From the NCBI GenBank assembly GCA_027532905.1, contig JAPZUA010000005.1, positions 186,001 to 250,000 of the forward strand: a stretch of DNA of 64,000 bases, read 5' to 3'. Origin of the DNA: Magnetospirillum sp. Lineage in GTDB: Bacteria; Pseudomonadota; Alphaproteobacteria; CACIAM-22H2. The notes under the pieces are model-generated. The model was not told the DNA's origin, made no database searches, and saw only the letters and a program-made list of their open reading frames with translations. Both the position numbers and the translations under genes were made by a program. Shown here in pieces: positions 57,544-64,000 of the stretch (positions are counted from its first letter, which is position 1; each line of letters starts with the position of its first letter).

Positions 57544-59037
57544 ATGCCAATGCGACGCCTTGCCTCTCCTTCGTCCACTGTCGGGGCCACTATCGGGGCC
57601 GCCGCCGCGATCGTCGCCGCCGTCACGGCGCTGAGTTCGATCGCTGCACAATTCCTGCCGGCCGCAAGTCTGCCGCTGCTGTTTCTGGTCGGCGTGCTGG
57701 TGGCGGCTCTGCGGCTCGGAATGTCGGGCGGCATCGCCGCATCGCTCGGCGCGTTCGTCGCCTACAATTTCTTTTTCATCGAACCCGTGCACACGCTGCG
57801 CGTCGCAGCACCGGCCGATCTCTTGTTGCTGGCCGTCTTCCTGTTTGCCGCCGCGACGACCGGATGGCTCGCAAGCCGTATGCGCGCCGAAGCCAGAACG
57901 GCGGCTGCGCGCGCGGCCGCCCTTGAGCGGCTCGCCGCCTTCACTGCCGAGATCGCCGCTTCGCGCGACGCTGGCGAGATCGAACGCCTGACGGTCGAAC
58001 ATCTTGCGGCGGCAGCCGGCGCTGCCGTGCTGCTGCGCTGGCGCCACGACCGGCTTGCGGTCGTGCACCGCATGCCGGAGAGCTTGGTGCTCGACGCGGT
58101 CGAACTGCAAGCGGCCGACCGCGCCTGGCGCCACGGCACGCGCGAAAGCCGCACCGTGCCCGGATGGGCCGGCAACATGTTCGTGTTCGTGCGGCTCGCC
58201 GACAGCGATGCCGTGGTCGGATTTCGCCCCGCAAACGACGCCCCCGATGCGGTGCTCGACGCCATGCTGCTGCAAGGCCAACTTGCCGCCGCGCGCGCGG
58301 TTTTGGGCGAAGCGGCGCGCAGCGCCAAGGAAGAGGCCGAAAAAGCGAATGTGCGTGCGGCCATGCTCGCGTCGCTGTCGCACGACCTCAAAACGCCGCT
58401 TGCGACCATTCTGGGGGCTGCGTCGAGCTTGCGGGAACTCGACAGCGGACTTTCGCCGGCGGCACGCGGCGAACTCGCGGCGGCGATCGAGGAGGAGGCG
58501 GGGCGCCTTGCGCGCTACGTCGCCAACCTCCTGCACATGACGCGGCTCAAATCCGGCATCGAGCCGAACGTCGATTGGGCCGACGCCAACGACATCGCCC
58601 AAGGGGCCGTCGCGCGCGCCAAGCACGCCTTCCCCACCGTGCGCTTCGCACTTGCTGCGGCGCACGCCGCACCGCTGCTGCACACCGATGCCGTATTGCT
58701 CGAACAGGCGATTTTCAACGTGCTCGAAAATGCCGCGCGCGTCTCGCCGCCCGGCCGGGTCGTCGCAGTGCGCGTCTGGGCCGACGGCGGGATGGTACGC
58801 GTTGCCGTCGCCGACGACGGACCGGGCATTGCCGCCGGCGATCTTGCGCGCGTCTTCGACCCGTTTTTCCGCGGTGCGGATGCGCGGCCGGGCGGAACCG
58901 GGCTTGGCCTTACGATCGCGCGCGACATTGCCCGCACACTCGGCGGCACCGTCGACATCGCGAGCCCCAAGGCCGACGGTACGGGCACGCAGATCGTCTT
59001 CGCATTCGCGGCTGCGAGCCCGCCAGGTGCCCCATGA
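57544..59037 (+). CDS. KdpD-like sensor kinase lacking the N-terminal KdpD/Usp region
   Basis: A 497-residue histidine kinase. Four short spans of the DUF4118 type ([55 protein letters not shown]) are followed by a GAF-like region, a HisKA box with His 280 in [20 protein letters not shown], and a HATPase domain ([46 protein letters not shown]). Full-length KdpD has about 400 more residues before these spans. Starts at 57469 and 57550 are also possible. It overlaps the response-regulator gene by four bases. Confidence 0.85.
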   Translation: MPMRRLASPSSTVGATIGAAAAIVAAVTALSSIAAQFLPAASLPLLFLVGVLVAALRLGMSGGIAASLGAFVAYNFFFIEPVHTLRVAAPADLLLLAVFLFAAATTGWLASRMRAEARTAAARAAALERLAAFTAEIAASRDAGEIERLTVEHLAAAAGAAVLLRWRHDRLAVVHRMPESLVLDAVELQAADRAWRHGTRESRTVPGWAGNMFVFVRLADSDAVVGFRPANDAPDAVLDAMLLQGQLAAARAVLGEAARSAKEEAEKANVRAAMLASLSHDLKTPLATILGAASSLRELDSGLSPAARGELAAAIEEEAGRLARYVANLLHMTRLKSGIEPNVDWADANDIAQGAVARAKHAFPTVRFALAAAHAAPLLHTDAVLLEQAIFNVLENAARVSPPGRVVAVRVWADGGMVRVAVADDGPGIAAGDLARVFDPFFRGADARPGGTGLGLTIARDIARTLGGTVDIASPKADGTGTQIVFAFAAASPPGAP

Positions 59038-59732
59038 GTGCGGCTGTCCTGATCGTGGACGACGAACCGCATATCCAGCGCTTTTTGCGCCACGCGCTGG
59101 AGGCTGCCGGCTACCGCGTATTGTCGGCCGAAACGGCGGCCGCCGCTTTCAGCGCCGTAAAGGCCACACCCCCCGACATCGCGATCGTCGATCTGGGCCT
59201 GCCCGATACCGACGGCATCACGCTCATCGGGCAGATCCGCCAGACCTCGATGCTGCCGATCATCGTGCTGTCGGCGCAGGACGACGAGGCGCGCAAGATC
59301 GCGGCACTCGACATGGGTGCGGACGATTTCGTGGCCAAACCCTTCGCGATCGGCGAATTGCTGGCGCGCTTACGCGCGTGCTTGCGTGCGCGCGCAAGCA
59401 CGGGCCCCGTCGCGGGCGTGCTGCGCCTGGGCAATCTTGCGATCGACGCCGCCGCCCACGACGCCGCGCGCGACGGGCGGAAACTCAAACTCACCCCCAA
59501 ACAATTTGAGCTTCTGGAATTGCTGGCCCGCAATGTCGGCCGCGTGCTGACGCATCGCCAGATCTTGACGCGGATCTGGGGGCCTGCGCATGTCGAAGAC
59601 GTCGCGTATCTGCGCGTGTTCGTAAGCCAGCTGCGCCAGAAGATCGAAACCGATCCGGCACAGCCGCGTCTGATCGCGACGGTGCCGGGTGTGGGTTACC
59701 GGGCCGAAGAAAACGGCACCGGCGGCGTTTGA
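59034..59732 (+). CDS. KdpE-like OmpR-family response regulator
   Basis: A 232-residue regulator. The receiver has AVLIVDDEPHIQRFLRHAL, the phosphoacceptor Asp 53 in IAIVDLGLPDTDG and the lysine in DDFVAKPF. The C-terminal winged helix has KLTPKQFELLELLARNVGRV and YLRVFVSQLRQKIE with the end GVGYRAEE. Its ATG overlaps the kinase stop. Given the next gene is the Kup transporter, it may control potassium uptake; no kdpFABC is present in the window. Confidence 0.88.
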   Translation: MSAAVLIVDDEPHIQRFLRHALEAAGYRVLSAETAAAAFSAVKATPPDIAIVDLGLPDTDGITLIGQIRQTSMLPIIVLSAQDDEARKIAALDMGADDFVAKPFAIGELLARLRACLRARASTGPVAGVLRLGNLAIDAAAHDAARDGRKLKLTPKQFELLELLARNVGRVLTHRQILTRIWGPAHVEDVAYLRVFVSQLRQKIETDPAQPRLIATVPGVGYRAEENGTGGV

Positions 59733-59733
59733 G

Positions 59734-60807
59734 CTAGCAGCCCGCTGCCCCCGACAGGACTTCGCGCACGCACGACGAGGTCAGCATGCCGCGCAAGCTG
59801 CCGTCGGCCCCGCGCACGATAGCACTGCGCACGCCAGAAGGCGCACCGCCGATATAGGCCGCAAGATGGCGCAAATAGGTCTCGAGCCGCTCGACGCGGT
59901 TGCGGCCCTGCGCCATTGCCTCGCAGCCGCGATCGGTGCCCTCGATCTCGCGTTCGGCGCGCAGCAGCAGAATGTCCGACGCCGCGTATTCGGCCGCCAT
60001 GTCGCGCGCGAGCTGGCCTGCGGCATAGGCCGGCGCCACCACCGTGCCGTAGGGCCAAAGCTGGTAGCCTGCACAGCGGTCGCGCTCGACGAGGGCGAAG
60101 GGTGCGTCGGCGCGCGGGGCGCGGCGGTCGTCGAAATAGAGATGGGATTCGGGCGACAGCACCACGTAGCGCACGCGAATGCCGGCCGCACGCGGGGGCC
60201 CAAGCCCCTTGGCGACGGCGGCATAAAGCTGGATGAGGCGCGCACTCGCCCCGTAGCCGACGAGCTGGATCTCCTCGAGATCGGGATATTGCTGGCGGTC
60301 GGCCAGATACAGCAGCAACGCGTCGAGCACCGCGAACGACGAGACCGGTACTGCCGCATCGCGCAGCGTGACGGGCCGCGTCGATCCGCCGACCATCCAA
60401 TTGTCGACCGTCCAGCGCGCGAAATCGGGGCCGAGCTGGTGGCGGTCGATATCCTGCTGCGAGAGGAACTGCGGCACCAGCAACGCCGCGTCGCCGCCTT
60501 CGGCGAGCCGTGGGCCGAGCGACGTTTTCAGCGCGTCGTAGACGGCAAAGGCGTCGCGCGTCGGCGTCTGGATCGCGATCGTGGCGCGCTTGATGCCGGG
60601 ATGCGCTTCGACGAGCTTCACGTTCGAATAGACCGGCAGCAGCGTGGTGAGGCCGCCCTCGACCGGGACCGCAAAATCCTGGTCGGACAGAACTTCGGTC
60701 GCGCGCAGCACCTGGTTGCGCTGGCTGATCGTGGGCGCACTGCTGCACGCGGCCAACACGGCAAGCGTCGCTGCGACCAGCATTGCGCGCATACACGGCG
60801 ATTTCAT
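59734..60807 (-). CDS. Lipoprotein of unknown function
   Basis: A 357-residue lipoprotein. The signal peptide ends in the lipobox VLAAC, with mature Cys followed by SSAPTISQRNQ. The rest is soluble and shows segments such as LEEIQLVGYGASARLIQLYA that could come from an alpha/beta-hydrolase-like fold, but I cannot name a family. Its start overlaps the MsbA-like gene stop by four bases (ATGA), so they form an operon. It could work with that exporter at the envelope. Confidence 0.75.
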   Translation of the reverse strand: MKSPCMRAMLVAATLAVLAACSSAPTISQRNQVLRATEVLSDQDFAVPVEGGLTTLLPVYSNVKLVEAHPGIKRATIAIQTPTRDAFAVYDALKTSLGPRLAEGGDAALLVPQFLSQQDIDRHQLGPDFARWTVDNWMVGGSTRPVTLRDAAVPVSSFAVLDALLLYLADRQQYPDLEEIQLVGYGASARLIQLYAAVAKGLGPPRAAGIRVRYVVLSPESHLYFDDRRAPRADAPFALVERDRCAGYQLWPYGTVVAPAYAAGQLARDMAAEYAASDILLLRAEREIEGTDRGCEAMAQGRNRVERLETYLRHLAAYIGGAPSGVRSAIVRGADGSLRGMLTSSCVREVLSGAAGC

Positions 60808-62645
60808 GGTGCCACCTTGCGATAGTTGGACGGCAGAACGGCCTCACCCGCGCCCAGATCGAGCGGGCCGACATTGAACTGCAGGGCCGCAAGCCGCGCA
60901 TAGAGCCCGCCTTCGGCGGCCAGGCGCGCATGCGGTCCTTCGGCGACTTTGCGCCCGCGATCGAGCACGATGAGCCGGTCGGCGCGCACGACCGTCGCCA
61001 AACGATGCGCGATTGCCACGACCGTGCGGCCCTGGCCGAGCTTCTCGAGGGCCGCTTGCACGTAGCGCTCGCTCTCGGCATCGAGGGCACTCGTCGCTTC
61101 GTCGAGCAGCAATAGGGCCGGATCGCGCACAAGCGCACGCGCGATCGCGATGCGTTGGCGCTGCCCGCCCGACAGGCGCACGCCGCGCTCGCCCAGATAC
61201 GTGTTCCAGCCTTGCGGCAGGCGCTCGGCGAATTCGTCGACATAGGCAGCACGGGCGGCCGCCATCACTTCGGCGTCGCTCGCACCGGCACGGCCGTAGC
61301 GGATATTCTCGAGCACGTCGGCCGCGAAAATCGTCGGCTCTTGCGACACAAGGCCGATGCGCGCGCGCACGTCGGCGGGATCGGCCTTGGTCAAATCCAC
61401 GCCGTCGAGCCGCACGGTGCCGATCTGCGGATCGTAGAAGCGCAGCAACAATTGGAACACGCTGGTTTTGCCGGCCCCCGAGGGGCCGACGAGCGCGACC
61501 GTCTCGCCCTCGCGCACGGCGAAGGAAAGGTCTTCGAGTGCGGCACGATCGGGCGCGGACGGATAGCGGAAGGTGACGTTCTCGAACGACGCCGCACCGC
61601 CGCGGCCCGCGGGGAAGATCGCGGGCGATGCGGGGCGCGCAATATCGGGCCGGCTGTCGAGCAGTTCGAACAGCCGCTCGGAGGCCCCGGCCGCACGCTG
61701 CATGTCGGCCATGAATTCCGAAATGGCGCCGAAAGCGCTTGCAACCACGATCGCGTAGAACACGAAGGCGCTGAGTTGGCCGACCGTAATTTCGCCCTTG
61801 AGTGCCCCATGGCCGCCGATCCACAGCACGAAGCCGACCGCGCCGAACACGAGCAGCATCACCAGCCCGATCATTGCCGAGCGTGCGGCCGCTCGGCGCG
61901 CATTCGCACCGAAGGCTTCTTCCACCCGCGCGTCGAACTTGTCGCCGTCGGCTTGCTCGCGGTTGAAAGCCTGGACCGTGCGGATCGCGTTCAGCGTTTC
62001 GTCGATGTCGGCACCGACGTCGCCGAGCCGGTCCTGGCTTTCGCGGCTCAATGCACGCACGCGGCGGCCGAAGAAGATGATCGGGGCGACCACGAGCGGC
62101 ACCACCAAAAGCGCCATCATCGTGAGCTGCGGCGAGGTGATCGCCATCATCGCAATGCCGCCCACCAGCAGCAGCACGTTGCGCAGCGCCATCGACGCGG
62201 TCGAGCCGACGATGGTCTGGATCGCGGTCGTGTCGGCCGTGAGGCGCGAGACGACCTCGCCCGTACGTGTGGCTTCGTAGAAGGCCGGCGACAGGCGCAG
62301 CGTGCTGGCGAACACGGCCTTGCGCAGATCGGCCGTCACGCGCTCGCCGAGCCAGGTTACGAGATAGGAGCGCGCGTAGGTCGCCCCTGCGAGCAGCAGC
62401 ACAAATCCCACAAGCCCGCCCAAGGCCGCATCGAGCAGCGTTGCGTCGCCGCTCGCGAAGCCGGCATCGATGAGCCAACGCAAGGCACTGCCGAGCCCGA
62501 GCACGGAGGCGGCCGCAAGCGTGAGGGCAACGGCCGCAGCGAGCATGCGCAGGCGATAGGGGCGCAAGAATCCGCCGAGCCGTAGCAGGATGCGGAAATT
62601 GCGGCTGACGGGACGCGGGGCGGTGGGGGAGCGAGGATCGGCCAT
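60804..62645 (-). CDS. MsbA-type ABC exporter (fused membrane and ATPase domains)
   Basis: A 613-residue half-transporter. Six membrane spans occupy about residues 25-300, and the ATPase domain follows. Walker A is [20 protein letters not shown], the Q-loop [13 protein letters not shown], the signature [17 protein letters not shown] and Walker [19 protein letters not shown] with the switch His in AIAHRLAT. Relatives export lipids, drugs or peptides. The start 62645 ([10 protein letters not shown]) is preferred over a longer one. It lies upstream of a lipoprotein gene. Confidence 0.88.
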   Translation of the reverse strand: MADPRSPTAPRPVSRNFRILLRLGGFLRPYRLRMLAAAVALTLAAASVLGLGSALRWLIDAGFASGDATLLDAALGGLVGFVLLLAGATYARSYLVTWLGERVTADLRKAVFASTLRLSPAFYEATRTGEVVSRLTADTTAIQTIVGSTASMALRNVLLLVGGIAMMAITSPQLTMMALLVVPLVVAPIIFFGRRVRALSRESQDRLGDVGADIDETLNAIRTVQAFNREQADGDKFDARVEEAFGANARRAAARSAMIGLVMLLVFGAVGFVLWIGGHGALKGEITVGQLSAFVFYAIVVASAFGAISEFMADMQRAAGASERLFELLDSRPDIARPASPAIFPAGRGGAASFENVTFRYPSAPDRAALEDLSFAVREGETVALVGPSGAGKTSVFQLLLRFYDPQIGTVRLDGVDLTKADPADVRARIGLVSQEPTIFAADVLENIRYGRAGASDAEVMAAARAAYVDEFAERLPQGWNTYLGERGVRLSGGQRQRIAIARALVRDPALLLLDEATSALDAESERYVQAALEKLGQGRTVVAIAHRLATVVRADRLIVLDRGRKVAEGPHARLAAEGGLYARLAALQFNVGPLDLGAGEAVLPSNYRKVAP

Positions 62646-62658
62646 CGGATGCGCCACT

Positions 62659-62988
62659 CTATCCCAAGGCCACCGAATGTCCGACGCATTCGGCAAGGTC
62701 GGCGCTGAATTGTGCGGCAAGCGTCTGGGGCCCGCGCGTCGAGCGCCAGGCGTCGGCGGCCGCATCGAAGGTGTAGTGCGAAGCGCCCGAGATCGGCGAG
62801 GACAGCCAGATCTGGCGCGTCGGCTGGTGCTTGTTGGCGATGAAAGTGCGCCCGTCTTCGAGTTCGACGGTCAGAATGCCGTGCGCCAGATCGATGTCCG
62901 GATCGTCGGCATCGAGGGCGGTTTCGAGATTTTGCGCGAGCCGCACCAAGGTCCGGTCGGCCACAAGGGCGAATTCGCTGTCGTCCAT
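62659..62988 (-). CDS. cyaY: CyaY, frataxin-like iron-donor protein
   Basis: A 109-residue frataxin homologue, binding iron and assisting iron-sulfur cluster assembly. It starts [20 protein letters not shown], with an acidic first helix and an acidic patch [11 protein letters not shown]. The beta-sheet has [20 protein letters not shown] and [17 protein letters not shown]. Length matches E. coli CyaY (106). It lies 13 bases upstream of the ABC exporter on the same strand. Confidence 0.88.
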   Translation of the reverse strand: MDDSEFALVADRTLVRLAQNLETALDADDPDIDLAHGILTVELEDGRTFIANKHQPTRQIWLSSPISGASHYTFDAAADAWRSTRGPQTLAAQFSADLAECVGHSVALG

Positions 62989-63099
62989 GCGCGTGTGCGG
63001 TCTCCCGAAAAAGCTCAATCCGACCCGCGAATTAGCATGGCTCCCGCAAAAGGTCGAGAGGGGCTTGGGCAGGGTGCGCGAGCCCCGTTTTGCGTTGCC

Positions 63100-63128
63100 T
63101 TGCAAGCGGGCGGACAAGCCTGTATAAG
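63100..63128 (+). promoter_or_regulatory. Promoter before rpmE
   Basis: TTGCAA at 63100-63105, a 17-base gap and TATAAG at 63123-63128 form a clear sigma70-type promoter. It would give a leader of about 60 bases before the rpmE start. Confidence 0.7.
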
Positions 63129-63195
63129 CGCCCGTCTTGAAACGGGGTGCCCTTTGGCGGCCCCGGTCCTGTTTGGGGAAATCCCGGAGCGTTCC

Positions 63196-63543
63196 ATGAA
63201 GGCCAATGTCCATCCTGAGTACCATGAAATCAACGTCGTGATGACCGACGGCACGACGTTCAAAACGCGCTCGACGATGGGCAAGGCCGGCGACACGCTG
63301 CGTTTGGACATCGATCCCAAGACGCATCCGGCCTGGACCGGCCAGCAGCGCATGATGGACACGGGCGGCCAGGTCGCCAAGTTCAACAAGCGCTTTGCCG
63401 GCATGGGCATGAAGGCCGGCCCCACGGGTCCGTCGCCGACCGGCAAGGCCACGGCTGCTCCGGCAGCGCCGAAGGAAGCTGCGGCGCCGGCCGCCAAGGC
63501 TGCCGCCCCGGCCGCCAAGAAGGCGCCCGCCGCCAAGAAATAA
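63196..63543 (+). CDS. rpmE: Ribosomal protein L31 with C-terminal Ala/Lys tail
   Basis: A 115-residue protein. Residues 1-72 are a complete L31 (bL31) of the alphaproteobacterial type, without the Cys of zinc-binding forms: [49 protein letters not shown]. The last 40 residues are a linker rich in Ala, Pro and Lys ([20 protein letters not shown]), typical of nucleic-acid-binding basic tails but absent in E. coli L31. GGAG lies 8 bases before ATG 63196. A clear promoter and a strong terminator make it monocistronic. Confidence 0.93.
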   Translation: MKANVHPEYHEINVVMTDGTTFKTRSTMGKAGDTLRLDIDPKTHPAWTGQQRMMDTGGQVAKFNKRFAGMGMKAGPTGPSPTGKATAAPAAPKEAAAPAAKAAAPAAKKAPAAKK

Positions 63544-63572
63544 ACCGCTTCGCAAAATCTTTGCGACGGTCG

Positions 63573-63606
63573 AAACGGGTGCTGGCAACAGCACCCGTTT
63601 TTGTTT
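63573..63606 (+). terminator. Intrinsic terminator after rpmE
   Basis: AAACGGGTGCTG at 63573-63584 pairs perfectly over 12 bp with CAGCACCCGTTT at 63589-63600 around a GCAA tetraloop, followed by a T-rich tract. Strong rho-independent terminator. Confidence 0.93.
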
Positions 63607-63631
63607 GGTGGCGTTCGAATGCCGCAACCGC

Positions 63632-64000
63632 TCAGGCGCGGTAGAAGCTCAGTAGCGGATCAAGCCGGAATTCGGCGCCCAAGAATTCGACCATCGCGCG
63701 CACCTTGTGCGGGACGAAGCGGCGCGACGGATAGACGGCGTTGATCGGCAAGCGCGCAGGCTCGTATTCCGCAAGCACGGTTTGCAGTTGGGCGCGTTCG
63801 GCTTCGTCCGCCAACAGCCACACGGGCACAACGCCGATACCGAGCCCCGCCAGGATCGCTTCGCGCACGGCTTCGGAATTGTTGGCGCGGAAGCGCCCGT
63901 CGACTTCGATCTCCCACGGGCCGCCGGGGCCGCCGAAATGCCAGCGCGCGCCTGTCGCCAGCCGCGTATAGACGATGCAATCGTGTTCGCCCAAATCGCG
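63632..64000 (-). CDS. LysR-type transcriptional regulator, C-terminal fragment
   Basis: The last 122 residues of a LysR-family regulator, open to the window edge. The segment FRANNSEAVREAILAGLGIG and VVPVWLLADEAERAQL is the typical C-terminal part of the effector-binding domain, and PSRRFVPHKVRAMVEFLGA is the usual last helix. The DNA-binding half lies outside, so no target gene can be named. An apparent TTG start at 63994 is internal to the gene. Confidence 0.85.
   Translation of the reverse strand, partial: RDLGEHDCIVYTRLATGARWHFGGPGGPWEIEVDGRFRANNSEAVREAILAGLGIGVVPVWLLADEAERAQLQTVLAEYEPARLPINAVYPSRRFVPHKVRAMVEFLGAEFRLDPLLSFYRA

Overview
The window is GC-rich chromosomal DNA of an alphaproteobacterium. 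The order mraY-murD-ftsW-murG-murC-murB-ddl-ftsQ-ftsA-ftsZ-lpxC-bamD-recN-ligA, a class I (DhnA-type) aldolase next to thiE, ZapA beside a DUF4164-like coiled-coil protein, and single-domain PAS_5 proteins all suggest Rhodospirillales or a close relative. This is judged from gene content, not from a database search. Both ends are cut: murF enters on the left and a LysR-type regulator leaves on the right. No rRNA, tRNA, CRISPR array or intact insertion sequence was recognised.

Layout. (1) 1-18.6 kb: the division and cell-wall (dcw) cluster, all on the plus strand, with genes overlapping by a few bases from murD to ftsQ. A strong terminator follows ftsZ; then come lpxC, bamD behind its own likely promoter, recN, ligA and a small unknown gene. 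(2) 18.6-26.4 kb, mainly minus strand: an Xaa-Pro aminopeptidase, a DUF1127 gene (plus strand), an orphan HTH gene flanked by an 11-bp tandem repeat and a palindromic operator candidate, a pentapeptide-repeat protein, a PAS-fliG pair, and a zapA with an unusually long tail preceded by a DUF4164-like gene. (3) 26.6-40.1 kb: carbon-metabolism genes tkt-HAD-gap and fba-thiE, separated by about 8 kb holding cytochrome b561, a response regulator, the EF-P modification genes epmA-epmB, an AT-rich island with a 57-codon ribbon-helix-helix gene, a sensor kinase, DUF2076 and a creatininase-family gene. (4) 40.1-43.9 kb: phosphonate genes, phnM divergent from phnDCE, with a three-unit Pho-box candidate between them. 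(5) 43.9-50.9 kb: a LysE exporter with an SMP-30-like protein, efp with an inositol-monophosphatase gene, and a cell-envelope operon of two OmpA-domain proteins, a MotA/ExbB-like channel and a CAP protein. (6) 51.0-55.5 kb: a catabolic cassette (TauD-type dioxygenase plus a tripartite tricarboxylate transporter) with its own promoter and operator candidate, ending next to a GNAT gene that looks truncated. (7) 55.5-64 kb: Kup potassium uptake divergent from a shortened KdpD-like kinase and KdpE, a lipoprotein with an MsbA-type exporter, CyaY, ribosomal protein L31 with an Ala/Lys tail, and the LysR fragment.

How the genes work together. Region 1 makes lipid II and the Z-ring. EF-P at 45.6 kb keeps the lysine that the EpmA/EpmB proteins encoded at 32-34 kb would modify. 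The stator-like operon at 47-51 kb is the least explained functional unit. The most unusual non-coding structures are the 11-bp repeat array with the adjacent palindrome (21.4-22.05 kb), the Pho-box array (41.3 kb) and the dyad over the promoter of the dioxygenase/transporter cassette (51.06 kb).
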